Part shown: positions 9,008 to 21,400 of the stretch, piece by piece | How positions within the stretch are numbered: position 1 is the stretch's first letter | Layout of the letters: each line of letters opens with the position of its first letter | Assembly: GCF_020283565.1 (NCBI RefSeq) | Contig: NC_060059.1 | Location: 30,926,838 to 30,990,837 of the forward strand | Origin: Trifolium pratense | Taxonomy: Eukaryota; Streptophyta; Magnoliopsida; Fabales; Fabaceae | Direction: 5' to 3' | DNA length: 64,000 nt | Translations under genes and position numbers: made by a program | Notes under the pieces: model-generated | Told to the model about the DNA's origin: nothing | The model's input: only the letters and a program-made list of their open reading frames with translations | Databases searched by the model: none

Positions 9008-12000
9008 ATGGCAGAAACAAAAGAAGGATCAAGTTCTGAGATGTCTCTAAAAGATCAAGGTAACGAGTTTTTCAAGTCAGGAAAATATCTCAAAGCTGCT
9101 GCACTCTACACTCAAGCCATCAAAAAAGACCCTTCAAATCCCACACTTTATAGGTACCATACCCTTTTCTTTTTTCTTTCAAATTTTCAATCTTTTCTCA
9201 TTTGGGTATCATTTTCCACTTCATTCAATTCTTGGGGTTCGGTTTTTTGTGCTGTTTTGTCTCTGCATTGTGCTTTTCTCGATCTGGGTTTTTGGTTTTT
9301 TTCTAGTTTATTTGTTCTGAATATTGAATCACAAGTTGGATTTTGTTTTTGTTTATGGTTATTAATCTTAATGATTTGAGGTTTGATGATTTTTTCATGA
9401 TGGTGTATGTATTATAGATTGTGAAGTGTTAAGTTTTATATTGCTAGTTTATGATCAGAATTGTATTATCCAAACTGAGGTTTAGATCACTGGGTCACTT
9501 AATAAGGAATTTCTTCACTGCCAATCATGAAGCCTTGCAGATAAGTAGACTATGGGGCCTAGTTTGAATTAGCTTCTAGCTCATGAGAGCTTCTCAATTA
9601 AATAAGTTATTCTTCACATGAAGAGAAGTTAAATGTGAGAGTTTCTGAAAATATTAAGAGGAAAAAACTAATTCCAACTTATACTCACTCACTACTGTTA
9701 TTTATGAAACTCATAGTTGATACAAGATTCTTTTGATATTTTTTTTCGTTGATAATTATCGAGGAAGTTACTCAAGCTCTTTGTGTTGAGCTTATTTACT
9801 GGGTTGTACGGTTCTCTTTGAAGTTTGAATGCCGATGATTGGGTTATATACTGGGTTGTGATGAAATAGTACGTTGCGGATATCCCCTAATCTAATTGAC
9901 TGACCCTGTAAATAGAGATGTGGGATATATCACATAAAGAAAGAAAAATGGAACTGCTATGAGAATAAAAAGTACTAGAAAATAGCAGAGAGCATATCCC
10001 TTGTACAACCTCTCAAAACCAAATAGCCCTTTGCCGTGCAATTCAGGATTTCCCACTTCTTCATTGTCATTGTTATCTTATTTTTAGCGACACTTCCTTA
10101 GCCTCAAAGTCTTTGGCTGAGTCGAAACATATGCATCAAGGGATACATTATTGTGTCAAAAATTACTGTCCCAGTAGTAGAGAATCAGCATAACCAGAAT
10201 TTAAAGAGTGAGTTCCATGGAGTGCCTTTCGTTTCCTTTACCTATCTTAAAATTTGGGTTCGACTTAATTCAACTATACAAAACCGGCTTTTATATGCCA
10301 GACGCCTCTCACTTATAAACACATTTTCAAGCCATATCTCATTAATGTGACACTCTCAACAGTCAACACACCTTCCTCACGCCCAAGACTGGACATCGGG
10401 AGTGTGATCTGAGTGGCCTAATAGCGAGTGGACAAACAAATCTTAGATAAACTCTGATACTGTCTTAACATTTGGATTGAACCTAACTCAACCATGCACA
10501 ATCGGCTTGTAAGATAAGGGATGCTTCCTACTTATAAACACATTTTTAGGCCATATCTCATCCAATTTGAGACTCTCAACAACTACCACCATCCTATGCA
10601 TATACTATTATTTTGGGACGGTGTAGGCTTATATTTCCTTATTTTCTGAAGGAACTTATGTTCTCTGGTGGTTGCACCTTTTGTTTCATAACTAAATAGT
10701 TCTCTCCATGTAGACTTCATATGTCCTCTATTTTCTGTTCTAATTATCTTTATATTATTATTTTAAATGATATTGTTAGAAATACGACACAGTAGTCATA
10801 TCTTTACCTAGTGTATTAACAATTCCACTCCATTGTTTACAAGTTTTATAAAAGTGAGGGACTGTGATGTTTCAAAATTCTGTTTCATGGTTTTACATGC
10901 CATTGAAGTTAAACTATGTCAATATTGGTTAACCACTTACCTGCTATATTTAACGCTATTTGACTTTTGATATTAAGGTATCTGTTATTATTAGTCGATG
11001 CCATTTTTTGAGCAAATTGAGTGGTTTCACATTTACATATTCAAACTGTGTAACATGTCATACTAACCCTATTCATAAATATCTTATACTGATGTATTTT
11101 CTGTATGTACGTTATGTGCCAGTAATCGTGCTGCAGCATTGCTGCAATTGGATAAGCTTAATAAAGCTCTTGATGATGCTGAAATGACTATTAAGTTAAA
11201 ACCCCAATGGGAAAAGGTAAGATGTTCTTCAACTTTTCTTAATGTTAACAGTGTTTGAACCCTGAACAACACATTTTTCAATGATTCTGCTTGAATAAAC
11301 ATCCAGGGACATTTCCGGAAGGGATGCATATTGGAGGCCATGAAACGATATGATGATGTATGTATTGTGTATAATTGATAACTGCCTTTTTTCTTAACAT
11401 TTGAATCTTTGATTGGAAGCAGGGTAACCTGCTAAATTTTTAGGTTTTTGATCCTGATACGTCTATTTGTGTGAATATTTGTAGGCTTTAGCGTCCTTTG
11501 AGATTGCTTCGCAGTATAACCCACAAAGTCAAGAAGTAACAAAAAAGATAAAGAAGATAAACCAACTAGTGAAAGATAGCAAGCGAGCTCAAGAAGTAGA
11601 GAATATGAGATCAAATGTTGACATGGCCAAACATTTAGATACATTGAAACCTGAAATGGTTAGTACAATTGTTCTTGATATATTGCTAATAGTGCTCACC
11701 TAGCATGTGCTCTTAAAACTCCAGATAACCCAAGTTATATATAGATTACCATAATGATTAATGACACCCAAAGTATTGATAAATAAATACTAATATAACA
11801 ACAACAATCAAGCCTCATCCCACTAGGTGGGGTCAGCTACAAGAATCAAGCGGTTGCATAATGTCTATCATATATCATATCTTTATCTAAACCATTGACT
11901 TCTAGGTCTTTCTTGATAGTTTCTAATTCTCTTATAGTTTTTCTGTAGTGAATGTCTTTGCAATATTATTTTCAATATGAATTGTGAAAGTATACACTTG

Positions 12001-14810
12001 GTTCCTATCTCGTTTAGTATATTCACACAACCAGTGTAGCATTCTCGTCTCTACTACACTAAGTGTACTCTCGTGTTGAAATTTTACCGTCCAACACTCC
12101 GTTTCATACATCTTTGTTGGTCTTACAGAGCTGTAAACGTTCCCTTTACCTTGAGCGGCAACTTGGTGATTCTTGAATATGTTCGTATCTACATCCAAGA
12201 CTACGGTAAAAAGATAGGGACTTAATGTTGACCCTTGGCCCAGTCCAGTAGTTATTGTGAAGCCCTCATTGGCTCCATCCTGCATTTTAATACTAGTTGC
12301 GGCCCTCATACATATCCTTGATAGCCCAAATATAGGCAATCGGAATATAGAAATGGGAAGTTGGTTTTGTTTTACTCACTTAACAAAGTAGCAGCCACGA
12401 TCTGGAGCCGTGACGTTAAAATGTGATGTCACAGCTGTTGGTGGTCATGCAAATTGACATTTCAGTGCGATCTACTACGCAGCACCTTTTTAACGTAAAC
12501 TCCTTTCCCATCTCTTTTTACAGCTTTTATACCGGGCCTGTTGTTTGCCTCCCCCAAATTCGTATTCAACACCTCACTTAGGGGCAAAGTAAAAACCACG
12601 TACAGAACCTGTAAAAAGAGTTAAACCACGTACTGAATCTGTAAAAAGAGTCAGGAAAGGGGTGTTACATTAAGTAATACGCACTTTTTATTTCTATTGC
12701 CCTTAACCCAATCCAAGGTTGGACCTACCATACTGCCAGTCATTTATATGGCAAAAAGACATAGTATATCGACACATTCCAAACTGAACAGTGAATGCGT
12801 CCAAATTTAACACGGAAGACTTAATTCTCAAAAAAAGGGAAAAAGACATGAAAAACAATATCTATTTTGGTTTCTGAGATGTTCTGTTTGATTTGTTTCC
12901 TTTAACTTTGGGTTTTCCCTGACTTATTTTGTAATTTTATGTAGTTAAACTTAGAATTAAAGAATTCACTTATCTTCATGCTCATATGTCATTTTAAAAG
13001 TTTTCAAATTGAGGATTGGAATGTTCTCCCATTGCAGTCTGAAAAGTATGGATCCGAAGAATCCTGGAAAGACATTTTATCATTCCTTATTGAGACCATG
13101 GAGACCGCTGTAAAATCATGGCATGAAACTTCTTCAGTGGATGCTAGAGTTTACTTCCTTCCTGATAAGGAAAAGACGCAGACCGATAAGTATCCCCCAA
13201 TTGTGAATATTGATAAGGTATGTATATTTTTGTATTAAATTTTCAACTAGTTTTCATTGTGGGTCACTTGGTTTTTATTTTGGTTTCCTTTCTTCATATT
13301 CTCCGATATCTAATTTATAAACTGTAGGCAAAATATACATGCACATTTTGGCTGGTATTTATGTTGGCTTACAATTAGCAAGAGAAACTCGATAAATTCC
13401 CTATATGTTATTTTAATTTTGTAATCTTGTCTCATTTCATTTTCCAGGCCTTTGAAACACCAGAAACACACAGCAGCTGCTTTTCATTTCTTAGGCAGTA
13501 TGCTGAGGAGTCTTTCTCCAAAGCAGCTTGCTTAGTGGCTGCCAAAAAGATCATTGCTTATCCACAGGTAACTTTGATTTCTTAATACATGAAATTTGAG
13601 GGTGAATCTTTTCCATAACTAATAGTAAATTCAATTTGAGGCCATTCTTTTTCGGTTAATTGTGTTGTTCAGATGGACTGCTTGTTTGCTCATTTAGTTA
13701 GAATTGCAAAATCGTAATCGGTGCGTATCTCATAAATGATTCTGTGTTTGCAGGTTTGGAAAGGCCAAGGATCAAGGAAATGGAAACATGCACAGAGTGA
13801 TGGTTTCTTTGTTCAATTTGAGTCTCCTTCCGTCCGAAAATTGTGGTTTATTCCCAGTTCAAATGAAAAGGGACAGACACTTTGCAGGTTTCTCTCGCAC
13901 ACTCTTTGCACACACTTATTTACTGTATGATTTTTGTAATTTATGGTGGGTCCTGGTGTAGACTCTTGCTCTACAATCAGCTTATTTTTTATCCCTTTCT
14001 ATTGTTAACAAAATTCTATTCCTTTTCCAAATGCAACTATGTGGAAAATGTTCTGAACAGACATACATACCAACCTTCATTTGCAACCAGTTTTAGCATC
14101 ATATGGTACACTTAGAAAAATGAACATTCCCTTTTATAATCAGCTTTTTTAGGAATTCAAAAGATTTTTCTCCTTATCAAGCTTTCTTTGGTGTGTTCAG
14201 AAATCATTAGTTGCCACAATTTTACTTCCATCTGGGGAAATACACGTAAAGGGAATGTTTCTTTGAAGATTTGTTTACCGTTAAGCATTTTTTTTGGCAA
14301 TTAATTTTTTCCCCCCTGAAGGAAGTAAAATTTTATTAGTTTTTGATGTGCATGTAGTGGAAGTATAAAGACAATTACAAAATCTTGTTAAAAAAACATG
14401 CTCTCATGCTTCATGGTTTACAAGATACCTATTTCTTCTTCAATGTTATTATATTTGATTCAAAATTTAAAGTTCGGAACAAGTCACCCTCGTCGGTTTT
14501 TGCGATTAGAGATTTATAATCAATTTTTTTTTATTAATGCCTATTCAAAGGATGATCCTAAGATGTACTTAATGGTGAAACTTACTTCGTCAGTTTTGTT
14601 CTCCTATTTTCTCCTTTGGATAATTATTATGAAAACTTTGCTGTTATGTACTAATTTCATGTGCTTAGCATGCCCTATACTCAACATTTGATTATATAAA
14701 CTTAGTTTGAGATTGTATACTTTGCTATATTCAGGGATCCAGAAGTTTTGGACATTGGTTCTCATGAAGTTGTTCCTCGCTTGTTCAAAGAAAAGACATC
14801 CAGTTCTTGA
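9008..14810 (+). CDS. TPR co-chaperone-like protein (TPR3-like)
   Basis: Eight exons join in frame to a 324-residue protein: 9008-9153, 11123-11216, 11307-11357, 11485-11658, 13038-13217, 13448-13567, 13754-13887, 14735-14810, all with GT..AG borders. Residues about 13-114 form three tetratricopeptide repeats (KDQGNEFFKSGKYLKAAALY opens the first, SNRAAALLQLDKLNKAL the second). They resemble the Hsp70/Hsp90-binding TPR clamp of HOP/STI1 and CHIP, with N and R at expected clamp positions. The remaining 200 residues are a conserved plant domain I cannot name. The whole protein matches my memory of Arabidopsis TPR3 (At1g04190, about 328 residues) in length and order. It probably acts as a cytosolic adaptor for Hsp70 or Hsp90. 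Intron 1 holds a TRIM and intron 4 an RTE-type LINE relic; neither touches an exon. Confidence 0.88.
10245..10581 (-). mobile_element. TRIM retrotransposon in intron 1 of the TPR gene
   Basis: Two direct repeats of about 117 bp (10245-10361 and 10463-10581) share CTTATAAACACATTTT, GCCATATCTCAT and end ACTCTCAACA. Between them the minus strand shows an ACAGTATCAGAG primer-binding site next to the upstream repeat, complementary to initiator methionine tRNA with mismatches. There is no coding sequence. The flanks (ACCTA / ACTAC) give no clean TSD, so the copy is old. Confidence 0.75.
11794..12339 (-). pseudogene. RTE-type LINE relic in intron 4 of the TPR gene
   Basis: The minus strand encodes pieces of reverse transcriptase: GLGQGSTLSPYLFTVVLDV (finger/palm region), then, after an internal deletion, VRPTKMYETECWTVK and ETRMLHWLCEYTKRDR. 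At the far end stand GTAGCTGACCCCACCTAGTG and a TTGTTGTTGT tail, the usual 3' end of plant RTE elements. The YxDD motif region is deleted, so the copy is inactive. The 135-residue open frame is not a host gene. Confidence 0.82.
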
Positions 14811-15366
14811 TGCACTTTACTAGTTTTTGGCGAATATTTATAAAAATGGTAGGCTCACAGGAAGTTTCAGTGCCTATGTTTTGTTGTCTCCTTAGAATGT
14901 AACATTGCTGGCATGATGTGCTTCATATTTTTGTTTTATTTATTTTTAAATTATAGCCTTCAAGGAGTTTCATTTTTTGGAAATTAGTTTTCTGGTTTGA
15001 TTGATCTTAATCTATTCTGGTGTTCCGGGGAATGACCGTTGTTTTGTTTATATTGCCGAGACAAGTTTCGAAACAGTAGCCAGTAGGTATAGATGTTGTA
15101 CCTGTATTTTGTGATTGAGTGATGGATATTAAATCTTCTGGTTAACTCTCTAGTTAGATCAATTTATTTGTCTGCTGTTTTTTTTTTTTTTTGAGTTTAT
15201 CTCATGACATATACACTTATGTATGTATTAATATATTTGGATATATACATGCATATAAGTTATTTTTAGCTGATTTTGTTATGCTCTCTAGATAAGTTTA
15301 CAAATGAGCACTTAATTAAGTTTCTAGAGCTATTACTCATGTCTCTATTTCGAAATTGGATTGTGT

Positions 15367-15537
15367 GAAGTCACATTGCATGCGGTCAGGACATCTGGAC
15401 CGTCCAATTAACATCGAACGCTCCAGATTTTATGATTAGATATTAACTGTTTTTAAATATACAATTTAAGCTAAAAAATTGGACTGTTTGATCTTAATCA
15501 AATGGTCCAGATATGACCGACTGCATTGCAATTAACT
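15367..15537. repeat. Inverted-repeat MITE with GGACCGTCCAATTAA core
   Basis: CATTGCATGCGGTCAGGACA on the left pairs with the TATGACCGACTGCATTGCAA stretch on the right, and CTGGACCGTCCAATTAA pairs with TTGGACTG...AATGGTCCAGA. Same family style as 6290-6475 and 24880-25045. Confidence 0.55.
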
Positions 15538-16062
15538 CTCTCCGACTGTACTGAATCCGGATCCCTCTATTTCCTACTCCGAAGAGAATCAAGCAAAGAG
15601 ATTCCTCCTTATACAAACAGTAAGCATTCTTGGAGAGAAACACTACTTGGAAAATTTATACACAGTTCATAAACCTTTGAAAAATTCTCACATTGTAATT
15701 CACAATTTTGCACATGATTCTTAGAAGAAACTCAAAAAAAAAAAAACTGGAACTACAAGTAAATCTCTTGCAAGTACTCTATTTTAGAGGGCCAAGTCTG
15801 TTATTTGTTTTTAAGTGTACAAGGAGAAGGACACTGCAGAAGAACTCTAGATTTTTGAAGTTCCTGCAAAATGGATCTACCCTTTGTTTTAGTGGAAGTT
15901 GCATTGTCAGTACCTTGGTCCATGAGGCTGCAATCAAAACAAGCAGTCATAAAACCTCATCAGATATTACAATATTGCCAAACTGTGTCATTTTTTTGTT
16001 CATATACAATTGTTTAAGCAATTATTTTAATCCTTAAATGTGAGGTGCTACTAGACTACAAG

Positions 16063-16236
16063 AATGTATCAAAATTACAAAAACATCTCTGAATGTGTAT
16101 TTTGTTTATCAGTTTAGTCATCAAATGTATTTTCGATTAGTTAGTTTGGTCTTCAATGCATCTTTCGTTTCAGTTTGATTCATGAAATTACTAACAGAAG
16201 ACACTCGAAAATATTTTTGTAATTTTGATTCATTTA
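16063..16236. repeat. Short foldback repeat
   Basis: ATCAAAATTACAAAAA near the left end is repeated inverted as TTTTTGTAATTTTGAT near the right end, with TTTAGTC/TTTGGTC words in between. It resembles the small Mutator-like foldbacks elsewhere in the window. Confidence 0.5.
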
Positions 16237-16377
16237 AGAGTACAGTGGCATCAATTCACACTTTTTGAGACCAAAATGACCGTTTACTCATCATCAAAGA
16301 CAAACATGATTCCTTTGAGTTGTTAGCTCTTGTTTTATATTATGATTCAGATGGTGAAAACATGTAATTTGAGAAAG

Positions 16378-18599
16378 TTAAGTACTCACATTATTATTAT
16401 ATGAAGCAAGAGATCTGCAATAGTTAGAGTTTGTTAGTACTGTACTTGCAGAGCCACAGCACTCACTCTCACTGAGTGAAACTGATGATTTATCAAGCTT
16501 TATTGACCATGGGTATTGGTAGTTTTGTGCAGTTGCACCAACATGTGAAGATGATCTCACCATCCTCACAGGCCTTGGAACATTTCTTCCTTCAACCGAA
16601 GCTCTTCGCCGACTCGGTTGCCTCTCATACGAGTCAGGCCTTTGCTTCGGCGCACTCTGTGATCTGACTTTAGCTCTTGATGATTCTGTATTAGCCATAT
16701 AATTTGGAAATAATGGATAGTCATTCGACATGGATTCTTCATAGGATTGCTTAGGGAAAGCAAATGGCAGCTTTGAATCGTCGACTCTTGATACTGCTGA
16801 GTAGTAATAGGGACTATTCTGTGCTGTACTGAAGGAACAGTCCTCAAAATGTGCACTGCATGCTCTTGGACTTGAATCTGTTATTGCTGATGGTGTTGGT
16901 GATACCTTGTAGTTTTCTTTCTTTGAGTATGAACTATTTGGTGAGTAATATGCAGAAAATCTATGTTGAGACAATTCATGATGTTCATTATCTGTAGTGT
17001 TGTTTCTGCCTCTTGAGTTGCATTTGGATTCACAAACATCCATCTCCACTGTCTTTATATTCTCTTCCAAGCTTCTCTCCATTTCCTGGATGAAAAAATT
17101 ACCACTTTCTACATTAATGAAAAGAAAAACAATCTATTGCATTTTTGTAGCACCGATACTTTAGATCGAAGGCGTATCTGGTGTTTGACACATGTCAATG
17201 TCGGTCAAACACAACACTGACCCATGTTATGTTTAACTAATTTTCTCAAACTATTAACGGTGTTAACATTTCAGTGTCATATATGATGTCTGTGTCTGTA
17301 TTAGTGAGTCATAGACTGAGTTTCTATTTGTTTTGCTTTTCTTTTTCAAGAAATTAACACAAACAAAACAACTTTCTTGCTTGAATAGGATTGTACTAAC
17401 TCTATTTTCATTTATAATATGTAGCTTAATAGTATGCTTCACCTGTTAATTAAAATTGAAGATTTATCATTTTATTTCCCTAGACTACAAACCCTCTAAA
17501 TTAGATTGTAAAGACCAAGTCCTGTCATTCCTCACACAACTAACCACCATTTCTCTGAACACCAAATCAGAAAAAAGCAATCTGCAATTTGAAAAATAGT
17601 TATCAGCAGTTTTGAACTTACATTATACATATGCATGAATAAACTGTCTTCTGAGATTTTTCTGTATGTTGATTGCTTTTGATTAGTCTTTTCTTCTGAC
17701 AACATTCTAGCCCTTTGAGCACAAGCTCTTGCCTGTGCTATGACCAAAGCCTGCATGCATCTTAGTGTCTCAGTTGTTTGTTTTCTCACTAAGTGACCCC
17801 TTACTAGTGCTTGAAGCTTCACTATTCCTCTAAGAGCACACAGTGCCTTTCTTGCCTGTTATAAAAACGATGAAACTGTTAAGATTTCCGCATATATGAT
17901 GTGATGGACAATTCTCACCTTACAAAACAATTTTGTAGGGTTGAGTCAGACTTGACCCAAGTTTTAAGATGGTATCAGATCCTATCAAAGATTCCCTGAG
18001 TCGCCCGTTGTTGGGCCACTAAGGTCACACTCCAGATGTCTAGTCCTGGACGTGAGAAGTGAGCTAAGAATTCCACATTGGATGAATATGGACAATTCTC
18101 ACCTTTTAAACCGATTTTGTAGGGTTGAATCAAACTCAACCCAAATTCTAAGAGAAACATTTCACATATTCACAAACATACATGAGAATGAAACAGAAAA
18201 CTAACTTCTCATAATGTCACATACCAAGTAGGATCTGAAAACAGATTGAATTTTAATAGCAGAAGCCTCTTCAACACTCTTTCTAATTCCTCCATTGGAA
18301 CCTGCAGAATTCAAGAAGATCACACCATCAGCAGCAGCAACATCCATGACATGCTTCCTCTGATAATTTTGAGAATCTTTGATAGTTTGTGGTGTCACTG
18401 AAGAAGTGACACTTGATTCTGCAACATTAACTTCCTTGGAAGCTGATGATCTCCTAAAACTCCATCTTCTTTTCTCCTTTGGTGTTGTTGAGATTGGAGT
18501 AGTTGGATTTTCTGTTCCATTTTCACAATTTTCCTTCTCTTTTTCTTTGTCTTTCTTCCCTTTCAAAAGATTCCTAAGCCATTTGCTTGTTTTCCCCAT
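16378..18599 (-). CDS. IQ67-domain calmodulin-binding protein (IQD family)
   Basis: Three exons on the minus strand, 18225-18599, 17622-17855 and 16378-17085, join in frame to 438 residues. The start [16 protein letters not shown] is typical of IQD proteins; a methionine directly upstream (18602) is also possible. The IQ67 region covers residues about 113-175: [20 protein letters not shown], then [15 protein letters not shown], then [17 protein letters not shown]. The first intron splits this domain just after SYL at phase 0, a position known to be conserved in the family. The C-terminal half is Ser- and Arg-rich with [18 protein letters not shown] and [14 protein letters not shown] motifs, as in DUF4005-type tails. 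IQDs are basic scaffolds that bind calmodulin and associate with microtubules and nucleus. Intron 1 contains a TRIM; intron 2 a GTGTCGG repeat. The exact paralogue is not decided. Confidence 0.92.
17147..17320. repeat. GTGTCGG-type dispersed repeat in IQD intron 2
   Basis: Words such as TGTCAATGTCGGTC, CAACACTGAC and GATGTCTGTGTCTG match the family described at 638-2578. It lies wholly within the second intron. Confidence 0.45.
17877..18153 (+). mobile_element. TRIM retrotransposon in IQD intron 1, with TSD
   Basis: Two LTRs, 17877-17969 (TGTTAAGATTTCC...TTTTAAGA) and 18060-18153 (TGAGCTAAGAATTCC...TTCTAAGA), are direct repeats sharing GGACAATTCTCACCTT and ATTTTGTAGGGTTGA. TGGTATCAGATCC directly after the left LTR is a primer-binding site for initiator methionine tRNA. 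The 5-bp duplication GAAAC stands on both sides (17872-17876 and 18154-18158). Total 277 bp, non-coding. Confidence 0.9.
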
Positions 18600-18771
18600 C
18601 ATTGTCAAAACATGCATAGTATCAACATTCAACAACTCACAACAAAACAACCAAATGAGGGGTAGATCTCTTTCATATCTGTATTTGATAAACTTCTTTC
18701 AATACTATGGTCCCCATGTTAAATATAGTCAAGTTATATCAACATGTGTAATACACATCGTACATACTTTG

Positions 18772-18779
18772 CTTATATA
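18772..18779 (-). promoter_or_regulatory. Candidate TATA box of the IQD gene
   Basis: The minus strand reads TATATAAG about 175 bp upstream of the start codon; plausible if the 5' UTR is about 140 bp. Confidence 0.4.
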
Positions 18780-18799
18780 AAAAACAAAACATGATGATA

Positions 18800-20360
18800 C
18801 ATACTTAGATTCTTAATTGTTAGTAAATCAACATTTTAGTCATTGAAATCGTAAGAGTTTGTTTGTTCTGCTAAAAAATGAAAGACTCGACAACACAACT
18901 TTAATTGTAATGTGTTTGATTTTAAAACTAATCCACGGATCAGACAAATTGGACTTAAATTCGGGGACAAAGCATCGAACAAGTTCTTCAATATCTTCAA
19001 AGTTTGTCCGGTGCTATTTTGTCCAGTTTTTACCCTTTATAAATCAAACGGATCCTAAAAGTCTGTTGAAAATTTGAATCAATATTATTATTATAGTTTA
19101 ATTAATAGTGTTTATTGAGTTTCTTAGGATTTCCTAATGTTACAAGTTTTAACTATAAAAGTTATAAGTATTAGTGGGTATGTTACAAATTTAAGGTAGT
19201 TTAAATCTGATTTATATTTATGTTTTTTATGTTATGTTTTTCATGTATTTAAAGGATGATAGTATCGTTGTATAGTTTTTGACAGCTCAAACAAACTGTC
19301 ATATTTTCTTTTACTAACTAAGTTTTCAGAGTATGTTTTTGGGAGGTCCCTCCTTTGTCATGTAGTTAGGTACAAAGGACTTATTAAGACTGTTTGTGTT
19401 AGCATAAAAGCATAGAAGGAGCTCCTTATTGCCACATTAGGGAACATTGCTGATGCATATCCATTGTGGCTAAGGGTATTTTGGTGATTTTAATTAATGG
19501 CAAACGTAAAAGATTTAGATCACAGACCATGTGAGAAATGCTTCAACAAACAACTAGCAGAATAATCCTTCTAAAATACTGTACATATTTAGTTGGGTGA
19601 GTTGGCTTATTGTGGGGTCCACTTTGGGGGCTTCTAAAATTATATGACATTGGACCACTATTATTATGTTTTGTGTTTTCTGCTGTGTATATTAAGTGTT
19701 CTCTGTTGGAGTAATATGTCACTTCACACTTTAGGTGTAATATGAATGAATTATAATAGCAATAAATTTACTCATTTAAACATCAAACAACTCCTTAAAG
19801 AGTGTGTTGAGAGAAAAGATTGTTGTAGAGTGTATTTCTTTTTAAGAAGTCAAAATATTAGTTTGATGTAGAGCGGGTGTGACACTATCGGTTGCGAGAT
19901 AACCTGAATATGTGATTATAAAGTAAAGATAGTCATTATCTTACAAGTCAATTTTGTAAGGTTGAGTTGAATCAACTCTCAATGTCAATTCTAAGAATTA
20001 ATAATTCAAAATAATAAAAAATTGTAAATTCTTTGTTTTCAACACCTAAACGTCAAACACATTCACTTTATCTAATATGCGCAAGTGAATTGACTTGAAA
20101 GAGATTTTTATTTTTTGAAAGGGATACATTGAGCAAATGATTCAAACCCTACACAAGATTCATACCATATGACACTCCTATATGATATACCCAGCAATCC
20201 AGCCACTAGACTTTCTGCACCCTTGTAAAAACAATTTATAACTTATATGAAAATAATTTAATTATATATCTTTTATTATATATAAAAAATAGTTTATATA
20301 TAAATGCTTATATAATAAGTAGTACTTCTTATATAGTCATTTAATTAAGTTAATTACCCT
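18800..20360. other. AT-rich intergenic DNA with a TRIM-LTR-like relic
   Basis: Mostly unremarkable. At 19905-19995 the sequence CTTACAAGTCAATTTTGTAAGGTTGAGTT... resembles the conserved part of the TRIM LTRs at 17877-18153, suggesting a decayed solo TRIM LTR. No gene seen. Confidence 0.4.
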
Positions 20361-20376
20361 AATGTGCCCTAAAGGT

Positions 20377-20497
20377 AACCCACTTGGGTTGGTACATTGG
20401 TATTGGCTTGGGACCTTGGAGTGTGCTCCTCTTGAGGTCTGAAGTTCGATTCTCTCTGGCGTCAATTTGGGTGGACTAATTTAGCTTCTTTAAAAAA
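20377..20497 (+). mobile_element. tRNA-derived SINE with 16-bp TSD
   Basis: Starts AACCCACTTGGGTTGGTACA, contains a B box AAGTTCGATTCT and ends GCTTCTTTAAAAAA. It is flanked by the perfect 16-bp repeat AATGTGCCCTAAAGGT (20361-20376 and 20498-20513). Copies of the same family lie at 51627-51749 (plus) and 61381-61455 (minus, truncated). Confidence 0.88.
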
Positions 20498-20801
20498 AAT
20501 GTGCCCTAAAGGTCTATGACAAGTATAGTCATTTAACATTTCCAACAACCAATAGGTGTGTGGATTAAAGAGCTTTTATGTTATCTGTTAAGCAGAATAT
20601 GCAACAAGTTTCCTAGATAGCCACATTGAAGAACCATTACCAGCTTCCTTGTGTTATTATTATTATTACACCTCTTTCCAAAATTACATAAAAATGTCTA
20701 ATATTTTGTTTTTGTGAAGGGAAAATTATTTATTTGAACTCCAATTTTTTTAAATTACAAATTCAATCTCTTACTATTGAGGTAACATCTTTTGAACTAC
20801 T

Positions 20802-21091
20802 TCATTTTTTTTTAAACAAAATTGAATTATAAGGAGTATTTAAGTGTACTTAGCCCTTACAATTCAAAAGAGCATCATTAGATGCTTTGTAAACAAGCTA
20901 ACAGAGCATTACACCGGTCGAAAAAAATAAAAGAGAAACTATTTCTTATTCTTCCTATAAACCAAAATCAAGAAATATAAATTGTTTGATCCATATAAGG
21001 GACGACAAATTAGCCAAATCTCCTCTAAACATAATGTTGTTACGCAAGTACCATAAGCTCCACAATGTTGCTATCCAAATAGCATCACGGC
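20802..21091 (-). pseudogene. Truncated LINE, end of reverse transcriptase ORF
   Basis: The minus strand reads SRDAIWIATLWSLWYLRNNI and MFRGDLANLSSLIWIKQ, the C-terminal region that follows zf-RVT in plant LINEs, then stops. A T-run at the left is the poly(A) tail. Flanks are TCTTTTGAACTACT (20788-20801) and TCTTTTGAACCACT (21092-21105), a 13/14 matching TSD. Confidence 0.8.
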
Positions 21092-21234
21092 TCTTTTGAA
21101 CCACTGCGTGTTTTCAATCCCAATTTTTCTAATTATAGGTTTGTTATTTCTAATAATATTCATAAATTCTCATTAAATTATTTTTTTATTACCATAATAT
21201 TTTTAGTAAAAAAATGTCCACCATAGTTAATAAT

Positions 21235-21400
21235 AATTAATCTCTGTCGAAGAACTTGTGGAGCATACAATGTGGGTTCTTTCCTCCCAATCGAATTTTC
21301 TGGATACGTATGAGCCAGAAGTCGAATCTCTGACCACATATTTATAAGGGAAACAAAAATTTTACCACTTAAATCAATTCATTGTTAATTGATTTTTTTT
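21235..21400 (-). mobile_element. SINE-like element
   Basis: On the minus strand an A-box-like AATGAATTGATTTAAGTGGT is followed by a B-box-like AGAGATTCGACTTCTGG. The same order and words occur at 36535-36665. Boundaries were not fixed by a TSD. Confidence 0.5.

Larger units (their letters stand above)
14811..16377. other. Convergent intergenic region, TPR and IQD 3' sides
   Basis: The TPR gene (plus) and IQD gene (minus) end facing each other. The stretch holds two MITE-like inverted repeats (listed separately) and T-rich sequence. The 109-residue open frame at 15708-16037 shows no domain and is treated as chance. Confidence 0.5.

Noticed and set aside
11932..12339. 135-residue open frame as a host gene
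   Set aside because: Encodes reverse transcriptase fragments inside an intron.
15708..16037. 109-residue plus frame after the TPR gene
   Set aside because: No domain, ends in AT-rich sequence, and overlaps the likely 3' side of the IQD gene.
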